Part shown: positions 1-4,971 of the stretch, in pieces
Numbering within the stretch: position 1 is the stretch's first letter
Layout of the letters: every line of letters starts with the position of its first letter
Assembly (NCBI GenBank): GCA_018901625.1
Contig: JAHIEM010000048.1
Location: forward strand, 1 to 5,832
Length of the DNA: 5,832 nt
Direction: 5' to 3'
Source of the DNA: Nanobdellota archaeon
GTDB taxonomy: Archaea > Nanobdellota > Nanobdellia > Pacearchaeales > GW2011-AR1
Position numbers and translations under genes: made by a program
Notes under the pieces: generated by a model
The model's input: the letters and a program-made list of their open reading frames with translations, nothing else
What the model was told of the DNA's origin: nothing
Database searches by the model: none

Positions 1-474
1 AACTTCTCTTGGAGAAATTAATCTAAGCATCTTGATGAAATTTCCCATATAATGCTGAAAGTCTTTTGGCGCCCTTGAATCTGAATTGTATCTTGACAAT
101 ATCAGATTTATGTCATCGCGGATTAACCCTGCTTCTTTTATCTCTTTTTTAAAATTAATGGCTTTTTTCTTGGAGTAGAAGAATTTACTATGGATTTTCT
201 CAAATCTCTGAGCTTCTTTGCTGGCAATAAATTCAGGAATTTTAGAATTTTCAATTAAATCATAGACACATTTTTTTATAATCTCTTTTGCCTGAATTGT
301 TGCCTTATTGGATGTAGTTCTTGCAGTATTCTTATAATAATCATAGTCTATCCATATCTCTAAATCATCTACCTCGATTTTTATTGAATTCATATCTTCT
401 AATTCAAATTCATTATTTCTAAGCATCTGCCTCCATAGAACTTCTGAAACTTTGAAATTATATATTGATTTCAT
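1..474 (-). CDS. Hypothetical protein, N-terminal 158 residues, runs off the left edge
   Basis: I do not recognise this protein. The open frame starts at an ATG at 474 and stays open to the window edge, so only the N-terminal 158 residues are seen. It begins MKSIYNFKVSEVLWRQML and is rich in Lys, Ile, Asp and Glu. Residues 30-50 are acidic and aromatic (IEVDDLEIWIDYDYY), and residues 60-130 look mainly helical and charged. There is no signal peptide or membrane segment, so it is probably cytoplasmic. The start is well supported: AAGGAG lies at 486-481, six bases upstream, and the ATG overlaps the stop of the preceding small membrane protein as ATGA. It is the fourth gene of a tight operon (1063 to 1) and is probably translationally coupled. 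Function unknown. Confidence 0.8.
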   Translation of the reverse strand, partial: MKSIYNFKVSEVLWRQMLRNNEFELEDMNSIKIEVDDLEIWIDYDYYKNTARTTSNKATIQAKEIIKKCVYDLIENSKIPEFIASKEAQRFEKIHSKFFYSKKKAINFKKEIKEAGLIRDDINLILSRYNSDSRAPKDFQHYMGNFIKMLRLISPREV

Positions 475-653
475 TTTCTTCTCCTTAGATTTATCACAGT
501 TGAAATAGCAGCAGTTATCCAAACCCCTAAGTTAAAAATTGGATAAAACCAGCATGCACCATAGTATAACACCCTTATAAGAGAGAATAAAAACAATCCT
601 CCCAAAAAGATGTTTAATAAAATAACTATTATTCTAATTTTTTCTCTTTCCAT
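471..653 (-). CDS. Small two-helix membrane protein, unknown function
   Basis: A 60-residue hydrophobic protein. Residues about 6-27 (IRIIVILLNIFLGGLFLFSL) and 36-55 form two probable transmembrane helices, with an aromatic linker (YYGACWFYPIF) between them. The ends are charged: MEREK at the start and NLRRRK at the end, so by the positive-inside rule both termini probably face the cytoplasm. The start overlaps the end of the upstream gene by 25 bases, and no Shine-Dalgarno sequence is visible before it, so translation probably depends on coupling. Its stop overlaps the next start as ATGA. I recognise no family. It could anchor the operon products at the membrane, but that is inference. Confidence 0.6.
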   Translation of the reverse strand: MEREKIRIIVILLNIFLGGLFLFSLIRVLYYGACWFYPIFNLGVWITAAISTVINLRRRK

Positions 654-859
654 TTTATTGTTTTGTCTTGAACATATACCTCGTGCTCTCGCATGATTCT
701 TACATGCCAGCCCTCAGGCATATCCTTCATTATTTTTTTAACCACGCTTCTGGCACTTTTCAAGCTCCCTGCCCAGACAATCCTGTCTTTCCTTCTTTCC
801 AAGTTTTTGTCAGGATACCAAACAACACAAATCTCTCTTTTCTTTTCAGCAGGTTTCAT
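629..859 (-). CDS. Small basic hypothetical protein
   Basis: A 76-residue, strongly charged, soluble protein with no recognised family. It has a hydrophobic strand-like stretch early (REICVVWYPD, residues 8-17), a middle helix (SLKSARSVVKKIMKDM, 32-47) and a second strand-like stretch (GWHVRIMREHEVYV, 50-63), suggesting a small alpha/beta fold. The start is firm: the upstream gene ends TGA immediately before this ATG, and GGGGAGG lies about five bases upstream at 871-865. It is the second gene of the 1063-to-1 operon, and its end overlaps the next membrane protein. The longer plus-strand frames over this stretch are judged to be shadows because this strand has start signals and coupled neighbours. 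Confidence 0.7.
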   Translation of the reverse strand: MKPAEKKREICVVWYPDKNLERRKDRIVWAGSLKSARSVVKKIMKDMPEGWHVRIMREHEVYVQDKTIKWKEKKLE

Positions 860-1063
860 TCAATCCTCCCCTAATTCAGAAGCAAGCATTTCCATCTCAT
901 CTTCATCCTCTTCCCTGTTAAAAGAAATTCTACTGCCATCACTAAAACCAACTTCTATAGAAACTGATTTAACCTCCCCAATCCCATAAATAGCCTCCCC
1001 AATCCTAGAAATTGTTTCTCTGGTTATCTTGCATGTTTTTTTATTCAGCTTTGTAATTTTCAT
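860..1063 (-). CDS. Small acidic hypothetical protein, first gene of the left operon
   Basis: A 67-residue protein of unknown family. The N-terminal part is basic (MKITKLNKKTCKITRETISR); the middle has a strand-like pattern (VKSVSIEVGFSDGSRISF, about 33-50); the C-terminus is very acidic (REEDEDEMEMLASELGED). It is probably a small cytoplasmic alpha/beta protein, and the acidic tail may contact a basic partner such as the basic product encoded next. There is no Shine-Dalgarno sequence before the ATG. A TATA-like box about 25 bases upstream instead indicates a leaderless transcript, which supports this start. Its stop directly abuts the next start (TGAATG). Confidence 0.7.
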   Translation of the reverse strand: MKITKLNKKTCKITRETISRIGEAIYGIGEVKSVSIEVGFSDGSRISFNREEDEDEMEMLASELGED

Positions 1064-1080
1064 TTATTCTAATCACACAA

Positions 1081-1094
1081 GGTATTTATAAAAT
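1081..1094 (-). promoter_or_regulatory. TATA box of the left four-gene operon, leaderless type
   Basis: On the minus strand the sequence TTTTATAAATACC is centred near 1088. The expected archaeal start, about 25 bases downstream, falls on or next to the ATG at 1063. That gene has no Shine-Dalgarno sequence, which fits a leaderless mRNA. Confidence 0.55.
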
Positions 1095-1107
1095 TAGGGT
1101 ACATAAA

Positions 1108-1518
1108 CTAGATTATGGAATAATTATTATCTTCTCGTGTAATTTTCCCTTCATTGACCAATTCCTTAAGAATGCTTTTTACAGTATTTGGTTGCAAACC
1201 CGGGCGTTCCTTGTCTAGTTTTATCAGCATTTTTCTGATTTGGTATGCATTAATCTTTCCGCAATTATTTATTATATAAAAAATCTTCTTTTTCAGAGCA
1301 TCATTTTTTCTTACACTGCCCCCGTATCTCAAAAAGAGCACTACAGAGAGAAATAAAATTGTCAGCCAGAGAAGGAAACCTGCCAAAGATAAACTTGCCT
1401 TTACTTCTTTTTCTCCAATAATCGGATGGGCTGTTTGAGGGATTGGGCCCATAACTAAATAATAAAATGTAATAAGATTGATTACTACTAATATAGCTAT
1501 TTTCTCCCATTTCTTCAT
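1108..1518 (-). CDS. Membrane-anchored winged-helix-like protein
   Basis: A 136-residue protein with two parts. Residues 7-26 (IAILVVINLITFYYLVMGPI) and 44-64 (SLAGFLLWLTILFLSVVLFL) are two probable membrane helices separated by a short loop. Residues about 75-136 form a soluble domain with a winged-helix pattern: a first helix (LKKKIFYIINNCG), a helix after INAYQIRKMLIK, a recognition-like helix (PNTVKSILKELVNEGKI) and a short wing (TREDNNYSII). Membrane-tethered winged-helix proteins are common in archaea and often act as signal-linked regulators. The target is unknown. The start overlaps the stop of a possible upstream RHH reading frame as ATGA. I infer the DNA-binding role from pattern only. 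Confidence 0.7.
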   Translation of the reverse strand: MKKWEKIAILVVINLITFYYLVMGPIPQTAHPIIGEKEVKASLSLAGFLLWLTILFLSVVLFLRYGGSVRKNDALKKKIFYIINNCGKINAYQIRKMLIKLDKERPGLQPNTVKSILKELVNEGKITREDNNYSII

Positions 1519-1716
1519 TTTTTGTATTTCTCGGCATTATTTTTTATTTTCTGCATGTATGCACTTATCTCTTCAAGGTTTTTAGATTTATTTATTACTC
1601 TCTTGTTCTATTACCTTATGCAGGCAGTAGTTAAAGAATCTTGTTGCAGATATTCTATTCTTTTTTATCCACTCAAAATCACTCCTGCTGACCCTCACTG
1701 AGAGAATCTTATTCAT
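1515..1716 (-). pseudogene. Ribbon-helix-helix protein gene, apparently frameshifted by a 4-base duplication
   Basis: An ATG at 1716 opens a 42-residue frame ending in TAA at 1590-1588. Its sequence MNKILSVRVSRSDFEWIKK, then ATRFFNYCLHKVIEQE, has the beta strand and two helices of a ribbon-helix-helix DNA-binding domain. Just after, another frame continues without a start of its own (SKNLEEISAYMQKIKNN, then AEKYKK) and ends in a TGA that overlaps the next gene's ATG. The break falls in AATAAATAAATC (1596-1585). Removing one 4-base AATA unit joins the two parts into a 65-residue protein with a helical tail. So either the gene is a frameshift mutant or phase variant, or the short 42-residue RHH protein is itself functional. 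GAGGAG lies upstream but rather far from the ATG. Confidence 0.6.
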
Positions 1717-1956
1717 ATGCGCTTCAGTATCTATCTCCTCTGCAACTCCGCTGGTTTAATTTATTATTATTTTTAGACAAGGAAAACCCCCCCTAGCTAA
1801 TAATCGTGCTCAAAAACAGCAGTTTAACACATAAACTTTTGAAATAAAGGCATTTTACAGGATATCTGTGCTGGCATATCATTACTTAAATAGAAAGCTA
1901 GTTTTGGTATTAACTTCTGATCTTTAACAAATAGCTATCCCTTTTATGCAGAAAAG
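1717..1956. other. Intergenic stretch with no supported gene
   Basis: These 240 bases lie between the ABC permease remnant and the RHH gene. I see no convincing coding frame; the best minus-strand ATG frame is about 29 residues with no start signal. A run of seven C (1787-1793) and an AT-rich patch at about 1755-1777 (minus strand AAAAATAATAATAAATTAAA) could be a weak promoter for the RHH gene. The evidence for that is only composition and distance. Confidence 0.4.
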
Positions 1957-2073
1957 CTATTCATATCTCAAAGCATCAACAAGATTCAATTTTGATGCCC
2001 GATAAGCAGGGATTGCTCCTGCTATCATTCCTATTAAAACTGAAAACAATAAGGCTCCAATTATAAGTTGAGG
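1957..2073 (-). pseudogene. 3' remnant of a MacB/FtsX-type ABC transporter permease
   Basis: On the minus strand, bases 2073-1957 encode 38 residues and a TAG stop: a hydrophobic segment (LIIGALLFSVLIGMIAGAIP) followed by AYRASKLNLVDALRYE. The ending is the hallmark C-terminus of MacB/FtsX-superfamily permeases, where the last membrane helix is followed by P-x-x-x-A-[ST]-x-L-x-P-[VI]-x-A-L-R-x-E. Intact permeases of this family have about 400 residues, so at least 90 percent is missing. Upstream the frame hits a stop within five codons, right at the end of the small membrane protein gene, and no start codon is available. It is a decayed or deletion-truncated gene and probably marks a recombination junction. 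Confidence 0.8.
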
Positions 2074-2081
2074 GCATAATT

Positions 2082-2294
2082 TTATTTAATCAACTCTATG
2101 ATTTTTAAAACAACTCCAAGGAGCGTTGTAATAACAACAACCCACCCTGCAATCATTGCAAGAGCAGCTCCTCCAAGCCAGGCTGGAAGCGATAAACTTC
2201 CTCCAATCATTGCAAAACCAATTGTCAAAGCAACGATTACTCCTGTCAACCACATCAAAAAGCTAATAAATTTGGCCATTGAATTTTTCCCCAT
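2082..2294 (-). CDS. Small glycine-rich two-helix membrane protein, end of the gvpA-side gene run
   Basis: A 70-residue protein with two probable membrane helices, residues about 9-31 (FISFLMWLTGVIVALTIGFA) and 44-66 (ALAMIAGWVVVITTLLGVVL), joined by a Gly/Pro loop (GGSLSLPAWLGG). The N-terminus (MGKNSMAK) and the end (IIELIK) carry little charge. The start at 2294 is chosen over the internal Met6 because a perfect AAGGAGGT lies six bases upstream. The stop of the upstream winged-helix gene lies four bases before this start, so the two are probably cotranscribed with the gas vesicle genes. I do not recognise it as a known Gvp protein. A role in attaching or sensing vesicles would be speculation. 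Confidence 0.75.
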   Translation of the reverse strand: MGKNSMAKFISFLMWLTGVIVALTIGFAMIGGSLSLPAWLGGAALAMIAGWVVVITTLLGVVLKIIELIK

Positions 2295-2298
2295 TTTC

Positions 2299-2883
2299 TT
2301 ACCTCCTTTTTAAATTCTTAATGAAATTTTTAATTTTAAATATACCCATACCTGCTCCCCCTTTAATTTTAAGTCCTATTTTTCTAAAAGATTTTTTAAT
2401 TCCAAAACCTTTCTTAGATTTTTTTCTTAACTTAACACCTTTCTCAACAATCTTCTTTGGTTTTATTTTAGCTTCTTTAATTTTTTTCTTTTTTTGCTTA
2501 CTTTTTATTGGCTCAGCTTCCTTAATTATTGTTCTTGTGATTACTTTTTGAGGTCTTTGCTCAAGTTTTTTAATTTGAGCTTTAAGTTTTTCTGCATATA
2601 ATTTTTGCTTTTCTGCTTCTTCTTGAAAAGTTTGAACCTCAGATTTTTCTTTAGGAATCACTACTTTTGGCTTTTGTTTCTTTTTTTCCTTAGAAGGCGG
2701 ATAGGATAAAAACTCTACCTTCCCAGTGATAATCTTAACTAATTCTTGTTTTTCTAAATTCTTTAGAATTCCTAATAATATATCTCTTTTTATATCTAAA
2801 ACATGGGCAAGTTTAAAAGTATTTGTTGCTCCGTTTTTCTGCAGATATTCAAGAATACTATCTTTAGAGTTTTCATTCACCAT
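2299..2883 (-). CDS. Winged-helix protein with coiled coil and lysine-rich tail, in the gas vesicle gene run
   Basis: A 194-residue basic protein in three parts. Residues 5-62 look like a winged helix: helix SKDSILEYLQKNG, helix TFKLAHVLDI, recognition-like helix RDILLGILKNLEKQELV and wing KIITGKVEFLSY. Residues about 83-112 are a charged coiled coil (QEEAEKQKLYAEKLKAQIKK). From about 126 to the end it is extremely Lys-rich (KQKKKKIKEAKIKPKKI) and finishes in a Gly/Lys tail (IKGGAGMGIFKIKNFIKNL). It follows the candidate GvpC gene by 19 bases and is probably in the same transcript. It could be a DNA-binding regulator, or an accessory protein with nucleic-acid or acidic-surface affinity. I recognise no specific Gvp family. 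The start has no close Shine-Dalgarno sequence (AGGA about 15 bases away), so coupling is likely. Confidence 0.7.
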   Translation of the reverse strand: MVNENSKDSILEYLQKNGATNTFKLAHVLDIKRDILLGILKNLEKQELVKIITGKVEFLSYPPSKEKKKQKPKVVIPKEKSEVQTFQEEAEKQKLYAEKLKAQIKKLEQRPQKVITRTIIKEAEPIKSKQKKKKIKEAKIKPKKIVEKGVKLRKKSKKGFGIKKSFRKIGLKIKGGAGMGIFKIKNFIKNLKRR

Positions 2884-2902
2884 TTTTAGTTATATAAATC
2901 CT

Positions 2903-3355
2903 CTACCCCCAAAAAGCCTTTATATAGCCTGCAAAAGGTCCTTTAGCATAACTTTCAATTTCTGAGACAAAGAGCCCTACATCTCCTTTCATGCGAGATA
3001 TTGCTGCTTTATTTTCTTTTTTCTGGTTTGAAATCTCGTTATTCAGTTTCTTTACACCCATATCAAACTTGTTTTTATGAGCTGAAATCTCATTGTTGAA
3101 TCCTTTTACTTTCTCTTTCATTTTATTTATTCCTTGCTTATGCATTTGCGTAGCTGCCTCTTTTAAACTTTTTCCATGTTCTTTCCAATTATTTTCTAAA
3201 CCCTTAACTGTTGTATTAAAATTTTTTCCATATTTTTGCATTTCCTTTTCTTTAGCTCTGGTCTCGTTTTGAAATTCCCTCACACATTTTTGCATTTTCT
3301 TTTCTTCAGCTCTGGTCTCGTTTTGAAATTCCCTCACTGACTTTTTTTCTGCCAT
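2903..3355 (-). CDS. Candidate GvpC-like gas vesicle protein with 18-residue helical repeats
   Basis: A 150-residue, almost wholly helical, charged protein with no membrane segment. It contains 18-residue repeats: 7-24 (VREFQNETRAEEKKMQKC), 25-42 (VREFQNETRAKEKEMQKY), 43-60 (GKNFNTTVKGLENNWKEH), 61-78 (diverged), then 83-100 (VKGFNNEISAHKNKFDMG) and 101-118 (VKKLNNEISNQKKENKAA). Eighteen residues make five helical turns, so each repeat presents the same face. It ends GPFAGYIKAFWG. Cyanobacterial GvpC, the outer protein that strengthens the gas vesicle, is also a repeat helix with F-x-x-x-T-type repeats and, as I recall it, a short aromatic C-terminus ending in FG. Position just downstream of gvpA supports the idea, as in cyanobacteria. 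The repeat length differs from the usual 33, so this is a proposal, not an identification. The nearest ribosome site is a short AGGA; a perfect AAGGAGGT lies 22 bases upstream. Confidence 0.6.
   Translation of the reverse strand: MAEKKSVREFQNETRAEEKKMQKCVREFQNETRAKEKEMQKYGKNFNTTVKGLENNWKEHGKSLKEAATQMHKQGINKMKEKVKGFNNEISAHKNKFDMGVKKLNNEISNQKKENKAAISRMKGDVGLFVSEIESYAKGPFAGYIKAFWG
3230..3337. repeat. Two tandem 54-base direct repeats inside the GvpC-like gene
   Basis: Bases 3230-3283 and 3284-3337 match with about three mismatches; the 30 bases at 3254-3283 are identical to 3308-3337. Each unit encodes one 18-residue repeat (VREFQNETRA...). The near identity suggests a recent in-frame duplication. 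Confidence 0.85.
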
Positions 3356-3377
3356 TTTCCTAATTACTTTTTATTTA

Positions 3378-3385
3378 ACCTCCTT
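3378..3385 (-). promoter_or_regulatory. Strong Shine-Dalgarno AAGGAGGT placed unusually far from the GvpC-like start
   Basis: The minus strand reads AAGGAGGT at 3385-3378, the same motif that sits 6-7 bases before gvpA and before the 2294 gene. Here 22 bases separate it from the ATG at 3355, and an in-frame TAA rules out a longer protein. It may be a displaced ribosome site that leaves this gene weakly translated, with AGGA at 3361-3358 as the local substitute. Confidence 0.4.
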
Positions 3386-3450
3386 GTAATATTCTTAGTG
3401 TTTTGTCTTTCCAAATGCCAAAGGTCTTTCCCTTTCGTCTTTTCGAATTT

Positions 3451-3478
3451 TAAAAAAATAAAAAAATAAAAAATTTAT
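3451..3478 (-). terminator. U-rich archaeal terminator directly after gvpA
   Basis: Just past the gvpA stop, the minus strand has three runs of six or seven T (ATTTTTTATTTTTTTATTTT type). Intrinsic archaeal terminators are T-runs without an obligatory hairpin. Partial termination here would give much more gvpA mRNA than downstream mRNA, as seen in other gas vesicle operons. Confidence 0.6.
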
Positions 3479-3700
3479 TTAAGCAGCAGGTACTGCAATA
3501 GATGCTTGCTCTATTTTAGTAATCTCTTCTGCATAGTGTAAGAATGTATCAACACTTGCTATTACAACTCTAGCTTCAATTGTTAATATTTCAATGCCAA
3601 CTAAACTTATTCTTGCCCATACATCAATCACCATTCCTTTATCTAGTATTCTGTCTAACACTTCTGCAAGACCACTAGAATCTGGTGTTCTACCAACCAT
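3479..3700 (-). CDS. gvpA: GvpA, major gas vesicle shell protein
   Basis: GvpA is the small hydrophobic protein that assembles into the ribs of the gas-permeable, water-excluding vesicle wall. This 73-residue product matches the family nearly end to end: a short variable N-terminus (MVGRTPDSSG), helix 1 (LAEVLDRILDKGMVIDVWAR, 11-30), the beta hairpin region (ISLVGIEILTIEARVVIASV, 31-50), then helix 2 (DTFLHYAEEITKI, 51-63) and a small Ala/Pro tail (QASIAVPAA). The diagnostic LAEVLDRILDKG and SLVGIE-x-L-T-IEARVV-x-ASV are intact and the length is typical. The start is firm: AAGGAGGT lies seven bases upstream (3715-3708). A TATA-like box lies near 3758 and a long regulatory gap precedes it. A T-run terminator follows, then the GvpC-like gene. 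This identification is secure. Confidence 0.97.
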   Translation of the reverse strand: MVGRTPDSSGLAEVLDRILDKGMVIDVWARISLVGIEILTIEARVVIASVDTFLHYAEEITKIEQASIAVPAA

Positions 3701-3752
3701 TTTTTTTACCTCCTTTTTCTTTATTTAATTTCATATTAACTACACCAAAATA

Positions 3753-3763
3753 CTGTATAAGTA
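3753..3763 (-). promoter_or_regulatory. Probable gvpA core promoter (TATA box)
   Basis: The minus strand reads CTTATACAGTA here, preceded by an A-rich stretch (ACAAAAAAATTA) that could serve as the BRE. Transcription would start near 3733, giving a leader of roughly 33 bases that contains the AAGGAGGT ribosome site. No better TATA match lies at a suitable distance from gvpA. Confidence 0.45.
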
Positions 3764-3910
3764 ATTTTTTTGTCATGATACATAATCAAAAAGAAAATAT
3801 ATTTTGTTTTTCCTTTAGTTTTAGAATTCAGTTTTAAAAGAAAAACGTTTTTTGTTTTGAACTTTGTTTGCTATTATGGATAACTGCGTGATTTAGGTTA
3901 TATTTTATCA

Positions 3911-4001
3911 CAGTTCTCTATAATTGTTATCCCCTATAGTTATAGAGAACTGCAAAATATCTGTCATGAAACTAACACAGTTCTCTATAATTATTATCCC
4001 C
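3911..4001. repeat. Three copies of CAGTTCTCTATAA upstream of gvpA, two forming a palindrome
   Basis: Copy 1 is at 3911-3934 (plus), copy 2 at 3931-3952 (minus) and copy 3 at 3978-4001 (plus). Copies 1 and 3 match over 24 bases with one mismatch, reading CAGTTCTCTATAATT then RTTATCCCC. Copies 1 and 2 make a 13-base perfect inverted repeat with a 16-base spacer. They fill the gap between the PadR-like regulator's stop and gvpA and are the best candidate operators for gvpA control. The palindrome could alternatively be a hairpin at the end of the regulator mRNA. Confidence 0.75.
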
Positions 4002-4007
4002 CATTCC

Positions 4008-4946
4008 TCAAAAAAAGCTCGCAAGATGCTGGAAACCCTGCAATAATTGCTGTTTTTTATTTTTAACTTCCTCTTTTCCCTTTTGAGAAAGAGCGTATAT
4101 TTTTTCCCTGCCTTTTCCATTGCTTGCCATAATTTTTCCTTGCTTCTCTAAGGAATAAAGAACAGGATATAATGTCCCCTGGGAAAGAATACAATGGAAA
4201 TGATTAGCTATATTTTTGAGTATATTATATCCTGACTGATTATTCTTTTCAAGAAAAACAAGGCAGAGTGTTTCTAAATTATCCTTTACCAGCTTTTCCA
4301 AGAGTTCTGGCGGAAGCGCATGTTTTTGCGGAAATATAGTTTCTTGATATGGCGAGATTCCTGGAAAGGATAACAGAGAATCATTTTTTTGAAATAAATA
4401 AATTCTTTTGTGCAAGGACATGATTTCATTTAGAAATTCAGTTTCTAATTTATCAGGCATGAAAGAATTAAGGATTAACATAGGATATTTTTTCTGGCCA
4501 GTTTTATATCTTCTTTTCCACCCTGGTGGTGAAACCCCTTGCCCTTTTTTTAAAATATTTCTCAAAAAAGAAAGAAAAATCTCTTGAGGGATATTATCAT
4601 ATTCTTTCATCCAACTTCCCCAGTCAAAAATCAAAAGAAGAGATTTGCCCTTTTCTTCAACCTCTTTATAGCATTTATTCAATTCCTTTTGAATCTTATG
4701 GAAAAGAGAGTCATCTAAAAGATTAAATGAAAGGTTTCGAATTCCGGAATCAGGTTTAAAGGAATTATTATTCCGAGCAACATATAAAACTATAGACTTA
4801 TCTTGAGGAAATTGCTGAATGAATTTATCATAAACAGAATGAATGGTTTTTGTGTCTTCTTGATAAAACAAAAGAAAGCTATTTCCAAATTCGAAATTGT
4901 CAAATAGAATGTTTTCGTTTAAATTATAGGATATAGTGCCTTTCAT
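4008..4946 (-). CDS. Fused regulator: degenerate RecA/MEDS-like sensory domain plus PadR-family winged helix
   Basis: A 312-residue protein. Residues about 215-310 have the PadR winged-helix signature: LVFLEKNNQSGYNILKNIAN, then LSQGTLYPVLYSLEKQGKI (254-272), then GKGREKIYALSQKGKEEV. PadR proteins bind palindromic operators as dimers and usually repress. Residues 1-200 resemble a degenerate RecA/KaiC fold of the MEDS type (methanogen/methylotroph DcmR sensory): an opening GNSFLLFYQEDTKTIHSVYD, a strand SIVLYVAR (51-58), and a Walker-B-like strand SLLLIFDWGSW (102-112). I see no Walker A P-loop, so ATP hydrolysis is unlikely. The start has GAGGGA about four bases upstream and shares a divergent promoter with the winged-helix gene at 5055. 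Its place beside gvpA suggests control of gas vesicle genes. The PadR part is clear; the sensory-domain assignment is tentative. Confidence 0.85.
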   Translation of the reverse strand: MKGTISYNLNENILFDNFEFGNSFLLFYQEDTKTIHSVYDKFIQQFPQDKSIVLYVARNNNSFKPDSGIRNLSFNLLDDSLFHKIQKELNKCYKEVEEKGKSLLLIFDWGSWMKEYDNIPQEIFLSFLRNILKKGQGVSPPGWKRRYKTGQKKYPMLILNSFMPDKLETEFLNEIMSLHKRIYLFQKNDSLLSFPGISPYQETIFPQKHALPPELLEKLVKDNLETLCLVFLEKNNQSGYNILKNIANHFHCILSQGTLYPVLYSLEKQGKIMASNGKGREKIYALSQKGKEEVKNKKQQLLQGFQHLASFF

Positions 4947-4971
4947 ATTTTCCCTCTTTTATAGAATAGCG

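Noticed and set aside
668..989. Plus-strand frames across 668-874 and 693-989
   Set aside because: They lie opposite minus-strand genes that have start signals, tight coupling and a promoter; their translations are Ser/Phe/Leu-rich, as expected for antisense of Lys/Glu-rich genes.
1301..1537. Minus-strand 78-residue frame overlapping the membrane winged-helix gene
   Set aside because: It is in another frame of the same strand, with no start signal, and its composition does not look like a real protein. The 1108-1518 frame has clear membrane helices and a domain.
2888..2897. TATA-like TTTATATAAC before the 2299-2883 gene
   Set aside because: It lies only about ten bases from the ATG, too close for an archaeal promoter of that gene.
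2098..2965. Several plus-strand frames opposite the gvpA-side genes
   Set aside because: They are Phe/Leu/Ser-rich antisense shadows of Lys-rich genes, without start signals.
3911..4001. CRISPR array
   Set aside because: There are only three copies, one is inverted, and the spacing is irregular; this does not fit repeats with equal spacers.
3908..4120. 70-residue minus-strand frame at the end of the PadR-like gene
   Set aside because: It overlaps the PadR domain in another frame and runs through the repeat array; the PadR frame is clearly the real one.
4526..4726. 66-residue plus-strand frame
   Set aside because: It lies inside the PadR-like gene on the opposite strand and has no supporting signal.
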